64,000 nucleotides of DNA from an uncultured Bacteroidales bacterium (GCA_949291555.1 CASEWE010000005.1:186001-250000); one strand, 5' to 3'; shown: positions 19,000 through 28,312, counted from the first letter of the stretch. Numbers and translations: made by a program. The notes: generated by a model from the letters alone, not told the origin.

Positions 19000-19041
19000 G
19001 GAGCGATGAATCCTGCCGGCCCGGATCCGCCGGATCGCTCC
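19000..19041. repeat. Interrupted inverted repeat in the kinase-murF spacer
   Basis: GGAGCGAT (19000-19007) pairs with ATCGCTCC (19034-19041), with an inner CCGGC/GCCGG pair. There is no T-tract. It may be a weak terminator or chance in GC-rich DNA; the 221-bp spacer shows nothing else. Confidence 0.4.
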
Positions 19042-19165
19042 AGGCCGCCCGGAAACCCGGCTAATGCCGGACGGGGCTTGCAAAAGGCGAAGGCCCGGGC
19101 CGGATGCAAAAGGGAAACAGAGAAAACCTGAGATCAAGAGACAAGAAAACGAAATAGGAAAAACG

Positions 19166-20494
19166 ATGCACCCATATCATTCCCCCGAAGAAATTTATTC
19201 CTTGTTCAGGAAACACCGGCACGTCTGCACGGATACCCGGAAAGCGGTGGAAGGCTCGATTTTCTTCGCTTTGAAAGGCGGGAACTTCGATGCCAACGAC
19301 TTTGCACTGCAAGCCTTGGAAAAAGGCTGCGCCTACGCCGTGGTCGACAATCCGTCCTTGGCGGGGAAACCCGGATGCCTGCTCGTGGAAAATGTCTTGG
19401 ACACCTTGCAGAAAACCGCCACCCTGTACCGCAAGCAGATGATGATACCCGTGGTGGGGATAACCGGCACGAACGGGAAAACCACGACCAAGGAACTGCT
19501 CCGATCCGTGCTGGGAATGCGGTTCCGGACTTTCGCCACGGAAGGGAACCTCAACAACCATATCGGCGTGCCGCTTTCCTTGCTTTCCATGCCGCAAGAC
19601 ACCGAAATCGCCATTATCGAAATGGGAGCCAACCATCCGGGGGAAATCGCCGCACTCTGCCGGATCGCCCTGCCCACGTTCGGAATCATCACCAACATCG
19701 GGCAAGCGCATCTGGAAGGCTTCGGATCCTTGTCCAATATCGTCAAGACCAAGACCGCGCTCTACCGATTCGTGAAAAAAGTCAACGGGAAAGTATTCGT
19801 CAATGCTGCCGACCCCGTCCTGATGGACGCTTCGGCCAACATGGAACGGTACTGCTACGGCGAAAAAAGCAACGTTTTCCTGCAGATAACCCCTTTGGAA
19901 GACGAGCAGCTCCGGATAAACTGCTGCCTCCACGGCACGCCTTCCGCCCCGAACCTCATAAAGATAAAAACCAATCTGATAGGAAGATACAACCTTGAAA
20001 ACGTGGGAGCGGCAGCCTGCGCGGGGCGCTACTTCGGCATCAACGATGAAGAAATCGGGGAAGGCATTGCCCGCTACATGCCCAAAAATCTCCGCTCGCA
20101 AAGCATCCTTGCAGGCAGCAACCTCCTCATAGCCGATGCCTACAACGCCAACCCGTCCAGCATGAAGGCCGCCCTCGAAAACTTCGCCATCATGCAGACG
20201 CAGACCGGGAAACTGCCTGTCATAGGAGACATGCTGGAACTGGGCCCTGCTGCGGGAGAAGCGCATCAGAAGATCATCGCCCAGCTATCCGGGCTCGGGT
20301 TCAGGCAAGCCATTCTGGTCGGAAGCCATTTCGCCCGCACCGACCATCCCGAAGCGTACCTTTGCTTCCCGGATGTGGAAAAATTGCTGGCTTTCTGGAA
20401 AAAAGAGCCTCCGCAATCCTATTTCATCTTCGTGAAAGGATCGCATGGAATCCATTTGGAGAAAGCCATCGATTTCCTCGAAAAGCTTCCCTGA
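19166..20494 (+). CDS. murF: UDP-N-acetylmuramoyl-tripeptide--D-alanyl-D-alanine ligase
   Basis: MurF adds the D-Ala-D-Ala dipeptide to the UDP-MurNAc tripeptide, the last cytoplasmic step of peptidoglycan precursor synthesis. The substrate-binding N-terminus has TDTRKAVEGSIFFALKG; the ATP loop GITGTNGKTTTKEL is near residue 98; NNHIGVPLSLL, IIEMGANHPGEI and NIGQAHLEGFGS are Mur-ligase landmarks; the C-terminal domain has DAYNANPSSMKAAL and LGDML-like IGDMLELGP. The ATG at 19166 gives 442 residues, normal for MurF; the frame is open to 19064 but that part has no MurF similarity. It stands outside a mur/fts cluster, as is common for murF in this phylum. Confidence 0.96.
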   Translation: MHPYHSPEEIYSLFRKHRHVCTDTRKAVEGSIFFALKGGNFDANDFALQALEKGCAYAVVDNPSLAGKPGCLLVENVLDTLQKTATLYRKQMMIPVVGITGTNGKTTTKELLRSVLGMRFRTFATEGNLNNHIGVPLSLLSMPQDTEIAIIEMGANHPGEIAALCRIALPTFGIITNIGQAHLEGFGSLSNIVKTKTALYRFVKKVNGKVFVNAADPVLMDASANMERYCYGEKSNVFLQITPLEDEQLRINCCLHGTPSAPNLIKIKTNLIGRYNLENVGAAACAGRYFGINDEEIGEGIARYMPKNLRSQSILAGSNLLIADAYNANPSSMKAALENFAIMQTQTGKLPVIGDMLELGPAAGEAHQKIIAQLSGLGFRQAILVGSHFARTDHPEAYLCFPDVEKLLAFWKKEPPQSYFIFVKGSHGIHLEKAIDFLEKLP

Positions 20495-20561
20495 ACCCGT
20501 GCGGACCGGGCTGACCCGGAGCAGGCAGAACCGATTCCCGAGCCAGAAAGAAAAGCCACGA

Positions 20562-21887
20562 ATGAAATTATCCTTTACCTTTGCAAGCATGAATGCCGTT
20601 CGAATCCGGAACAAACTGAAACCGGCAACGCTGCTCTTCCTGATCATTCCGTTCGGGTTGTGCGGTTTTTCGCCCTTGCTGGCCCAGCCTTGGAAAGCAA
20701 CGCTCGACTCATGCCTGCTCTGGGCGGGGAAAAACATGCCGATAGCCCAGCAGGACGAACTCTCCCGCCAAGCATTGGAACACCAGATCAAAGCGCTCAA
20801 CACCGCCTACCTGCCCCGGCTCGAAATCGGGGCTTTCGGCGGGTACGTGGAAGGAATCCCCGCTTTCGGGCACGAGGAAAACATTTCCGCTTTCCGTTTT
20901 GCCGGCGCGCTGACCTTGAAACAGACCTTATGGGACGGGGGAAAAACGCAACGCGAAAAGGAAATCGCCAGGACCAAAAGCCGGATCGAGGAAGAAGACC
21001 ATCAGGCAAGGATGCGGGAAATCCAAGCCGAGGCGGGCAACGCCTTTTTCTCGCTCCTTCTGCTGCAAGAACAAGAAGCACTGCTCTCCCGGCAAGACTC
21101 CTTGCTGAAAGAGAGCCGCGACATAGCCCGGACAGCCGTGCGCAACGGGGCGGGCTTGCAAAGCGACGTCGATCAAGTGGAACTGGCCCTGCTCGAACTG
21201 GAGCAGCAGAAAGCCGGCATTTCTTCGGCCAAGGACGCCTGCGCGAAAATCCTGGGAATGATGACCGGCAAAGACATGGAAGAAGCCGTGCTGGAAGAAC
21301 CGATGCTGTCCCCCAACCCGCAAACCGGTATCGAGAACCAGCCGGAATGGGCCATGTTCGAACTCCAGAAGAAACTGCTCGACAACAACGCGGGCGGCAT
21401 CGGCCAATTCCTGCCGAAAGTTGACCTGGTAGGGAGCGGCATTTACGCAGCCCCGCGCGTGCAATTCAGCAATAGTTCCTGGAACCATCTCCTTGCGGCC
21501 GGCTTAAGCCTCTCCTGGTCGATAGGAAGCGAGATTTACGCCATCGGGCATGGCAAGAAACGCCTTTCTGTCGAAAAACAGAAAATAGAGAACCTCCAGC
21601 AATCCTATTTCCAACAAAGCCTCATGGAGCTGGAAAGCAGCAAGTCCTTGATAACCAAATGGGACACCCTGTTAGAAAAAGACAGGGCCATTGTAGCTTT
21701 GCATGCCAAGATCAGGGAAAACGCGCAAACCCGGTATGACAACGGGGCGTTGGAGATGGAAAAGCTCCTGGAGGCACTGCGCAAGGAAAGCCAAGCCATT
21801 GCCCAGGCAAGCCTGCACCGCATTGAACGCATGGCCGAAATTTTCCGGTACAATCTCAAAGCGGGTACCGGGACGCCGGCCCTGTGA
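20562..21887 (+). CDS. TolC-family outer-membrane efflux protein
   Basis: The product (441 residues from the ATG at 20562) is the outer-membrane channel of a tripartite exporter. A signal peptide (LLFLIIPFGLCGFSPLLAQ) precedes the mature start PWKATLDSCLLWAGKNMPIA, typical of OEP proteins. Two long coiled-coil pairs follow, with ALTLKQTLWDGGKTQREKEIARTK-like spacing at about residues 105-130 (the conserved strand-to-helix WDGG turn) and a second repeat around LSLSWSIGSEIYAIGHGKKRL. An ATG 27 bp further down (MNAVRIR) is a possible alternative start. The membrane fusion protein follows, so it heads a six-gene exporter operon. Confidence 0.9.
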   Translation: MKLSFTFASMNAVRIRNKLKPATLLFLIIPFGLCGFSPLLAQPWKATLDSCLLWAGKNMPIAQQDELSRQALEHQIKALNTAYLPRLEIGAFGGYVEGIPAFGHEENISAFRFAGALTLKQTLWDGGKTQREKEIARTKSRIEEEDHQARMREIQAEAGNAFFSLLLLQEQEALLSRQDSLLKESRDIARTAVRNGAGLQSDVDQVELALLELEQQKAGISSAKDACAKILGMMTGKDMEEAVLEEPMLSPNPQTGIENQPEWAMFELQKKLLDNNAGGIGQFLPKVDLVGSGIYAAPRVQFSNSSWNHLLAAGLSLSWSIGSEIYAIGHGKKRLSVEKQKIENLQQSYFQQSLMELESSKSLITKWDTLLEKDRAIVALHAKIRENAQTRYDNGALEMEKLLEALRKESQAIAQASLHRIERMAEIFRYNLKAGTGTPAL

Positions 21888-21949
21888 AAGCGGTTCGGCA
21901 AACCTTGCATGAACCGGTTGCGCATGAACCGGCCTTTAAAAGAAAACCC

Positions 21950-22882
21950 ATGAAGAAAAACCTGAAGAGAAACCTTTTCCCGGCCTTGGCCGCAGCCGTC
22001 TTCCTTTCCTCGGCATCCTGCTTGGTTTCCTGCAACCATGCCGGCCCGGCCTACGATGCCGGAGGAACTTTGGAAGCCACCAGCATCGTGGTCTCGGCGC
22101 AAGGGAACGGGACCATCCTCTGGCTGGAAGCCCGGCAAGGAAGCCGGGTCGAAAAAGGCAACGTGATCGGCTGCATCGACACGATGCAACTGTACCTGCA
22201 AAAAAGGATGCTGACGGCTGGCCGCCAAGCCACCCTCCAGCAAAAGCCCGACATGGGCAAACAAGTAGCCGCGACCGAACTGGCTTTGCAACAGGCCCGG
22301 ACGGAACTTTCCCGGATCGAGAAGCTGATGGAAGGAGATGCCGCCACCCGGCAGCAATACACCCAAGCCCGAAACGCCGTAGCGCAACTGGAGGCGCAAT
22401 TGGAAGCCCAGAAAGCTTCTATCCTCAGCGGGATCGGCAGCCTCGATGCCCAAAGCTCGGCCCAGGAAATCCAAATAGCCCAAGTGCAAGACATGATCCT
22501 GAAGAGCCTCATCGCCAGCCCCATCACCGGAACCGTCCTCGACCAATACGCCCAAGCCGGCGAACAGGCCTATGCCGGAAGACCGCTTTTCAAAGTGGCC
22601 AACCTCGAGGAAATGACCCTCAAAGCCTATATCACTGCCGAAAAGCTCTCAAGCCTCCGCTTGGGGCAGGCGGTGAAAGTCTACACCTTGAAGAACGGCG
22701 AACCAACGGAATACCCGGGAACGCTGACTTACATCTCCGACCAGGCCGAGTTCACCCCGAAATCCGTCCAAAGCCAGGACGAAAGGGAAAACCTGGTATA
22801 TGCCGTGAAGATTTCGGTGAAGAACGATGGCTACCTGAAGATCGGGATGTATGCCGACGTGGTTTTCGACCCCGCCCCGTAA
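21950..22882 (+). CDS. HlyD/YbhG-type membrane fusion lipoprotein
   Basis: This periplasmic adaptor links the ABC transporter to the TolC-like channel. The start at 21950 gives 310 residues with a lipoprotein signal (LFPALAAAVFLSSASCLVSC, two candidate lipobox Cys). The mature order is standard: a short first barrel strand (GTLEATSIVVSAQGNGTI), half of a biotinyl-lipoyl domain (LEARQGSRVEKGNVIGCID), a coiled-coil hairpin (about residues 85-190), the second lipoyl half (ASPITGTVLDQYAQAGE) and a beta barrel (ANLEEMTLKAYITAEKL). It resembles YbhG and YhiI. The frame is open to 21884, overlapping the previous gene, but the upstream part lacks a signal. Confidence 0.9.
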   Translation: MKKNLKRNLFPALAAAVFLSSASCLVSCNHAGPAYDAGGTLEATSIVVSAQGNGTILWLEARQGSRVEKGNVIGCIDTMQLYLQKRMLTAGRQATLQQKPDMGKQVAATELALQQARTELSRIEKLMEGDAATRQQYTQARNAVAQLEAQLEAQKASILSGIGSLDAQSSAQEIQIAQVQDMILKSLIASPITGTVLDQYAQAGEQAYAGRPLFKVANLEEMTLKAYITAEKLSSLRLGQAVKVYTLKNGEPTEYPGTLTYISDQAEFTPKSVQSQDERENLVYAVKISVKNDGYLKIGMYADVVFDPAP

Positions 22883-22919
22883 CAATCCGCCCTCCTGCCG
22901 TTTCCCAACACAACCATCC

Positions 22920-23873
22920 ATGGCTCGCTACGCTGTCACAACCCAAGGCATTTCCAAGAAATTCGGACGCGGGAACCACCGCGTGCAGGCGCTCGACCAT
23001 GTATCCCTCCAAGTGGAAAGCGGGGAATTGTTCGGCCTGATCGGGCCCGACGGGGCAGGGAAAACGACCCTTTTCCGCATCCTTGCCTCCCTGATGGTCC
23101 CCGATGAAGGGACAGCCACGGTAGAAGGCTTCGACACCGTGAAGGATTACCGGAAAATCCGCCAATCCATCGGGTACATGCCCGGCCGGTTTTCCCTTTA
23201 CCAGGACTTGAGCGTGGAAGAAAACCTGAAATTCTTCGCCACCCTCTTCGGAACAAGCATACGGAAAAGCTACGCGTCCATAAAGAACATCTACCGCTAC
23301 ATCGAACCTTTCAAAACCCGGAAAGCCGGGAACCTTTCCGGCGGGATGAAACAGAAACTGGCCCTTTGCTGCGCCTTGATACATTCCCCGAAAGTCCTTT
23401 TCCTCGATGAACCCACAACCGGCGTGGATCCGGTTTCCCGCAAGGAGTTCTGGGAAATGCTCGACGTGCTGCGGGAAAAAGGCATCACGATCATCGCCTC
23501 GACCCCCTACATGAACGAAGCCGTCAGGTGCCAACGCATCTGCCTGGTGCAAGAAGGACGCATCATCCGGTGCGATACGCCGGAAAACATCCGCAAAGCA
23601 TTCCCGTACCGCATCTTGGCCGTAAGGAGCCAGGACAGTTTCCGCCTGCTGCAAGACCTGCGCCGTTTCCCGGATTCCTGCAATTGCTATTCCTTCGGCT
23701 CGTACCAGCACCTTTACCTCCCCCCTGGCATTCCCGCCTCGCAGCAGACCGGCCTTTTGGAAAGGTATTTGGAGGAACGCGGGCACCGGGAAGTGAAAAT
23801 CAAAGAAATCGAAGCCGGAATCGAGGACTGCTTCATGATACAAATGAGCAAAGGAGGCGAGCATGGGAATTAG
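22920..23873 (+). CDS. ABC transporter ATPase (first half of a split YbhF-like pair)
   Basis: A complete nucleotide-binding domain: Walker A GPDGAGKTTLF (near residue 44), Q-loop IGYMPGRFSLYQDL, signature LSGGMKQKL, Walker B VLFLDEPTTGVDP, and an H-loop region where the switch His is replaced (IIASTPYMNEA). A C-terminal extension of about 80 residues follows, as in the first half of the double ATPase YbhF. The 317-residue protein overlaps the next ATPase gene by 11 bp, and both match the two halves of YbhF-type proteins, so the fused gene of other bacteria is represented here by two genes. It energises export by the two permeases downstream. Confidence 0.9.
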   Translation: MARYAVTTQGISKKFGRGNHRVQALDHVSLQVESGELFGLIGPDGAGKTTLFRILASLMVPDEGTATVEGFDTVKDYRKIRQSIGYMPGRFSLYQDLSVEENLKFFATLFGTSIRKSYASIKNIYRYIEPFKTRKAGNLSGGMKQKLALCCALIHSPKVLFLDEPTTGVDPVSRKEFWEMLDVLREKGITIIASTPYMNEAVRCQRICLVQEGRIIRCDTPENIRKAFPYRILAVRSQDSFRLLQDLRRFPDSCNCYSFGSYQHLYLPPGIPASQQTGLLERYLEERGHREVKIKEIEAGIEDCFMIQMSKGGEHGN

Positions 23874-24663
23874 GCGGAAATCCTTGCTGCTGCGCGAACG
23901 AGCCGCCATTCAGGTCATGCGGGAAGGCTACGTGATCAATGTGGAAAACCTGACCAAGAAATTCGGGGATTTCACCGCGGTAGACCACATCAGCTTCAAA
24001 GTGAAAAAAGGGGAAATCTTCGGATTCCTCGGCGCGAACGGAGCAGGGAAGACCACCGCCATCCGCATGCTTTGCGGGCTTCACCGGCCATCCTCGGGAA
24101 GCGGCACCGTGGCCGGTTTCGACATTTTCACCCAGCAAGAAGACATCAAACGGCATATCGGCTACATGAGCCAGAAGTTTTCCTTGTACAACGACCTCAA
24201 GGTATGGGAAAACATCCGCCTCTTCGCCGGGATCTACGGCGTGGAAGAACGGAAAATCGGGAAAAAGACCGATGAGATGCTTGCCCGCTTGGGTTTCATG
24301 TCGGAAAAAAACACGCTGGTAGGGGAACTGCCCTTGGGCTGGAAGCAGAAATTAGCCTTCTCCGTAGCCATTTTCCACGAACCGGAAATCGTTTTCCTGG
24401 ACGAGCCCACCGGGGGGGTCGACCCGCTCACCCGCCGGCAGTTCTGGGAATTGATTTACGAAGCCGTGAACCGGGGCATCACGGTTTTCGTCACCACGCA
24501 CTACATGGACGAAGCCGAGTACTGCAACCGGGTCAGCATGATGGTCGACGGCCGGATCGAAATGCTCGATTCCCCCAAGAACCTGCGCGATCATTTCGGC
24601 GTGGAAACCATGGAAGATGTTTTTACCCGGATTGCCCGGAAAGCCACCCGTAACGAGGATTAA
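23863..24663 (+). CDS. ABC transporter ATPase (second half of a split YbhF-like pair)
   Basis: Second nucleotide-binding domain, 266 residues: Walker A GANGAGKTTAI, Q-loop IGYMSQKFSLYNDLKV, Walker B IVFLDEPTGGVDP and switch His in VFVTTHYMDEAEYC. The ABC signature is the degenerate ELPLGWKQKL in place of LSGG, which is what the second domain of YbhF/RbbA-type ATPases shows in my recollection, so it is a family trait. The ATG at 23863 overlaps the preceding gene by 11 bp, arguing for coupled translation of the pair. The two domains presumably form a heterodimer with one canonical and one degenerate site. Confidence 0.9.
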   Translation: MGIRRKSLLLRERAAIQVMREGYVINVENLTKKFGDFTAVDHISFKVKKGEIFGFLGANGAGKTTAIRMLCGLHRPSSGSGTVAGFDIFTQQEDIKRHIGYMSQKFSLYNDLKVWENIRLFAGIYGVEERKIGKKTDEMLARLGFMSEKNTLVGELPLGWKQKLAFSVAIFHEPEIVFLDEPTGGVDPLTRRQFWELIYEAVNRGITVFVTTHYMDEAEYCNRVSMMVDGRIEMLDSPKNLRDHFGVETMEDVFTRIARKATRNED

Positions 24664-24668
24664 GCGGC

Positions 24669-25775
24669 ATGAAACAGTTTTTCGCATTTGTGGAAAAAGA
24701 GTTCTATCACATCTTTCGCGACAAGGCGACGATGCTGATAATCCTGCTCATGCCTGTCGTGCAGGTCCTCATTTTCGGGTTCACCATCACCACCGACATC
24801 CGCAACACGTCCGTGGCCGTCAACGACCAATGCAAGACCCCCGAAAGCCGCGAACTCCTGCGCCGCATCGAGGCCGGGCCCTATTTCCAGATCGAACAGC
24901 ATGTAGACGACCCGAAAGCGTTCGAACCCATCTTCAAGAAAGGGAAAATCAAACTCATCATCGTCATCCCTCCCGACTTCTCCGAGCATCTGACACGAAA
25001 GGAACCGGCACGGATACAGCTTATCACCGATGCCTGCAACCCGAACGAAGCCAATATCGTCAACAGCTACCTGCAAGACATCGCGGCCCGGTACGCCCTC
25101 TCGATGCAGGCGGAAGGGAACGGCGGCATCCTCGTGGAGACGGTTACCCGGATGATGTACAATCCCCAATTGAAAAGCGCGTATACGTTCGTGCCCGGGG
25201 TAATCGGCCTGGTGCTGATGCTCATCTGCACCCTCATGACTTCGGTGTCCATTGTCCGGGAAAAGGAACTGGGAACCATGGAAGCCCTTCTGGTAGCGCC
25301 CTCCAAACCGCTCTACATCATCTTCGCCAAGACAGTCCCTTATTTCGTGGTTTCCATCTTCAACCTTATCGTCATCATCCTGCTTTCCCTCTTCGCGTTC
25401 GATGTCCCCATACGCGGCAGTTTCCTGCTGTTCTTCCTGGCAAGCCTTACCTATATCTTCACCTCGCTCTCGTTGGGCATTTTCATCTCGACCGTTTCCA
25501 AGACGCAGCAGATCGCCATGATCATCTCGCTCTTGGGCCTGATGCTTCCCACCGTCCTGCTGTCGGGCCTGATGTTCCCCATTTCGAGCATGCCGGCCGT
25601 GCTGCAAGGGCTTTCGTACGTGCTGCCGGCACGCTGGTTCATCGACATGGCCCGCGCTATCATGATAAAAGGCCTCGGATTCGGGCAGGTCTGGCTCCAG
25701 TGGAGCATCCTGATGGGCATGGCCGGCTTGTTCCTGGCCTTGAGCGTAAGAGGGTTCAAAGTCAGACTAAACTAA
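24669..25775 (+). CDS. ABC-2 type permease (YbhS/YbhR-like), first
   Basis: A 368-residue ABC-2 family permease: one N-terminal membrane helix (MLIILLMPVVQVLIFGF), a large periplasmic domain of about 150 residues (residues 45-175), then five helices from FVPGVIGLVLMLICTLM onward. The ABC-2 signature region SIVREKELGTMEALLVAPSKPLYIIFAKTVPYF is clear, as is SKTQQIAMIIS and LSGLMFPISSMP. The overall layout is that of YbhS, YbhR and YhhJ, which export cationic drugs or lipophilic compounds. It follows the ATPase after 5 bp and is followed by its paralogue after 7 bp. Confidence 0.92.
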   Translation: MKQFFAFVEKEFYHIFRDKATMLIILLMPVVQVLIFGFTITTDIRNTSVAVNDQCKTPESRELLRRIEAGPYFQIEQHVDDPKAFEPIFKKGKIKLIIVIPPDFSEHLTRKEPARIQLITDACNPNEANIVNSYLQDIAARYALSMQAEGNGGILVETVTRMMYNPQLKSAYTFVPGVIGLVLMLICTLMTSVSIVREKELGTMEALLVAPSKPLYIIFAKTVPYFVVSIFNLIVIILLSLFAFDVPIRGSFLLFFLASLTYIFTSLSLGIFISTVSKTQQIAMIISLLGLMLPTVLLSGLMFPISSMPAVLQGLSYVLPARWFIDMARAIMIKGLGFGQVWLQWSILMGMAGLFLALSVRGFKVRLN

Positions 25776-25782
25776 GGCGGCC

Positions 25783-26925
25783 ATGAGCGGAAAAGTGTTG
25801 AAATACTTGCTGGAAAAAGAATTCAAGCAAACCCTGCGCAATCCTATCATGTTGCCGCTGATAATCGTCCTGCCGCTGATCCAGCTGGTGATTCTCCCTT
25901 ACGCGGCTACTTACCAGATCCGCAACGTGGACGTGGTCATCGTGGATCACGATCAAAGCCTGTTTTCCCGCGAGCTGGAAAACAAAATCGCTTCTTCGGG
26001 CTATTTCAACACGCGGTACCATGCCGCCACCCAGCAGCAGGGAGTAAGTTACATCGAGGAAGGGATAGCCGGCATGGTGCTGGAAATACCCGAAAACTTC
26101 GAGAAAGACCTCGGGGAAGGACGCCCGACCCGGCTTTTCCTGAATGTCGACGCGGTGGACGGAACCCAAGCAAGCATCGCTTCGGCCTACCTGAACGGAA
26201 TCATCCAGGATTTCGCAAGAAGGCTCTTGGAAGAACAGGCCATGAAGAGCCAAGTAAAAGCCGCAACCGCCAACCTGCCGGTAATGATCGAAGCTGTCCC
26301 GCAAATGCGGTTCAACCCGAATCTCGACTACCAGACCTACATGGTCCCGGGCATCCTGGCTTTGCTGCTGACGCTTGTCGGCGGCATTCTGGCGGCCCTG
26401 AACATTTCGAGCGAAAGGGAATTGGGAACTTTGGAACAAATCAACGTGAGCCCGGTCCGCAAGTCGACCTACCTTTTGGGAAAACTCATCCCGTTCTGGA
26501 TCATGGGCCTTGCCATCACCCTCATCGGACTGGCCATTGCCTACCTTCTTTACGGGCTTGTGCCCAAAGGCAGCCTCCTGGCCGTGCTGGTCTTTTCAAC
26601 CGTGTACAACATCGCCTTTACCGGCTTCGGGCTCTTTCTCTCTTCGGTAGCCAAAAGCCAGCAGCAGGCCATGTTCATCGCCTTCTTTTTCCTCCTGATC
26701 TTTTTCCTGATGGGAGGCCTCTTCACCCCGGTGAGCAGCATGCCGCAATGGGCGCAGTACATCACTTACCTCAACCCTACCGCCTATCTGATCGAAGCCA
26801 TGCGGCTGATTATCCTCAAAGGAAGCGGTTTTTCGGATCTCTGGCCCCAATTCTGGGCCACGGTAGGATTTGCCGTCCTCTTCAACGGCTTGGCTTTGGT
26901 CACTTTCCGCAAAACGGCAGATTGA
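25783..26925 (+). CDS. ABC-2 type permease (YbhS/YbhR-like), second
   Basis: Paralogue of the preceding permease, 380 residues with the same plan: N-terminal helix (PIMLPLIIVLPLIQLVILPY), periplasmic domain, then five helices. Conserved pieces are MVPGILALLLTLVGGILAAL, SSERELGTLEQINVSPVRKSTYLLGKL, SSVAKSQQQAMFIAFFFLL and GGLFTPVSSMPQW. The pair likely forms the heterodimeric membrane domain of the exporter. It is the last gene of the TolC-HlyD-ATPase-ATPase-permease-permease operon; the following gene, hydF, converges on it 112 bp away, with no convincing terminator visible between. Confidence 0.92.
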   Translation: MSGKVLKYLLEKEFKQTLRNPIMLPLIIVLPLIQLVILPYAATYQIRNVDVVIVDHDQSLFSRELENKIASSGYFNTRYHAATQQQGVSYIEEGIAGMVLEIPENFEKDLGEGRPTRLFLNVDAVDGTQASIASAYLNGIIQDFARRLLEEQAMKSQVKAATANLPVMIEAVPQMRFNPNLDYQTYMVPGILALLLTLVGGILAALNISSERELGTLEQINVSPVRKSTYLLGKLIPFWIMGLAITLIGLAIAYLLYGLVPKGSLLAVLVFSTVYNIAFTGFGLFLSSVAKSQQQAMFIAFFFLLIFFLMGGLFTPVSSMPQWAQYITYLNPTAYLIEAMRLIILKGSGFSDLWPQFWATVGFAVLFNGLALVTFRKTAD

Positions 26926-27037
26926 CCCCCTGCTGCTTGCCGGCCCTGCGCGCCTTCGCGCCCTATCCTCCTGCCATTCCGCCTTCCGCAAGCAGGAACC
27001 GCTTCAAGAAGCCGATTGCCAAGGCGAAGCCCGCTGC

Positions 27038-28312
27038 CTACCCGAACATCCGGGTCGCACGCTCGAAAATCCCGTTGCACCAAGCGATGGCCATGCCGTA
27101 ATTGCTTACCGGTATCCCTTGCGACCGCAAACGGCGGATGCGGGTCTCCAACTGCCGGGCCGTAACCATGCACCCGCCGCACTGGATGGCCAAGGCAATG
27201 CCGGAAAGGTCGTCCGGAAGCGGATCCAAGCCGGAGACATAACGGAACGAAAGCCTCTTCCCCGTCTTTTCCTGCAACAAGGCCGGCAGCTTCACCCGGC
27301 CTATGTCGTGGCAATTCACCTGATGGGTGCAAGATTCCAGCATCAATACCTGCTGGCCGTCTTCCAGAGCCGGCAGCGTGCGGGTTCCCGCCAAATAATG
27401 GGAAAAGTTCCCTTTCTGCCGGGCCAGGCAAATGCTGAAGCTGGTCAACGGGCAGGTATCGGGAACCTGGGCCGCCACTTGGCCGAAAACCTGGCTATCG
27501 GTAATCACCAAAGCCGGCGGACGGCGCAAGGAACGGAACGCGCCGGGCAGTTCCTCTACCTGGCAAAGCACCGGCAAGGCGTGGTAATCCAGGCATTGGC
27601 GGGCCAGCAGCACTTGCGGGAGGATAAGCCGATCCTTGGGGGCCTCGGCATCGATCGGGCAAACCATAAGCACGCAGTCGCCTTCCCGCACCAAGCCTTC
27701 CAAAGCCGGTTCCGCCGCCTTGGCCGAACCATTTTCCTCCAACAAGCGGGACAACGCCTCCGCGATAGGGCCGTAAGGGCTTCCGAAACGGGCCGGGGCC
27801 GAAGTCCCCGAACCTTCCCCTGCAGTGCCGGCCGTGCTCCCGAAGCCCTGCCGCAAAGCCTCCTTCACGCTGAAATCCAGCAAGGGCGACTTCGGGTAAA
27901 GGCGGGCCAAAAGCGTCCGGAATTCAATGGAAAGGGCGGCTTCGTCCGATTTGTTGTGCACGATCACGAAAGGGACTCCCGCCTGGGCCAAAAAGGCGGC
28001 AAACGACTTGTCTTCTTCCGTGAAGGTATTTCCGGAAATCAGCAGAATCCCCACGTCCAGACGATCTATCAAGCCGAGCGTCTTTTCCACACGCAGGCGG
28101 CCGATGCCTTCCTTGTCGTCGAATCCGGCCGTATCCACGAAAACGCATTTCCCGATGCCGAACACCTCGCAAGATTTCCTGACCGGGTCGGTGGTCGTGC
28201 CCGGCTGTTCGGAAACAATGGAAACCTGCTGGCCCGAAAGGAGGTTCATCAAACTGCTTTTGCCTTGGTTGCGTTTCCCGAAAATCCCTATTTGCACGCT
28301 ATCTTGCACCAT
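27038..28312 (-). CDS. hydF: [FeFe]-hydrogenase maturation GTPase HydF
   Basis: HydF is the scaffold that builds the 2Fe subcluster of [FeFe] hydrogenase from the products of HydE and HydG and hands it to the apoenzyme. The N-terminal GTPase domain has GIFGKRNQGKSSLMN (P-loop), PGTTTDPVRK, DTAGFDD and VHNKSDE; the middle is the dimerisation domain; the C-terminal cluster domain has ESCTHQVNCHDIGRVKLP and QCGGCM, the three Cys expected to hold the 4Fe-4S cluster. The His of the usual HCxxC is Gln here. The ATG at 28312 gives 424 residues. No hydE, hydG or hydrogenase gene lies within the window. Confidence 0.93.
   Translation of the reverse strand: MVQDSVQIGIFGKRNQGKSSLMNLLSGQQVSIVSEQPGTTTDPVRKSCEVFGIGKCVFVDTAGFDDKEGIGRLRVEKTLGLIDRLDVGILLISGNTFTEEDKSFAAFLAQAGVPFVIVHNKSDEAALSIEFRTLLARLYPKSPLLDFSVKEALRQGFGSTAGTAGEGSGTSAPARFGSPYGPIAEALSRLLEENGSAKAAEPALEGLVREGDCVLMVCPIDAEAPKDRLILPQVLLARQCLDYHALPVLCQVEELPGAFRSLRRPPALVITDSQVFGQVAAQVPDTCPLTSFSICLARQKGNFSHYLAGTRTLPALEDGQQVLMLESCTHQVNCHDIGRVKLPALLQEKTGKRLSFRYVSGLDPLPDDLSGIALAIQCGGCMVTARQLETRIRRLRSQGIPVSNYGMAIAWCNGIFERATRMFG

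Noticed and set aside
17037-19109. A 690-codon minus-strand frame opposite the nucleoside kinase
   Set aside because: Antisense shadow of a gene with intact kinase and TGS motifs.
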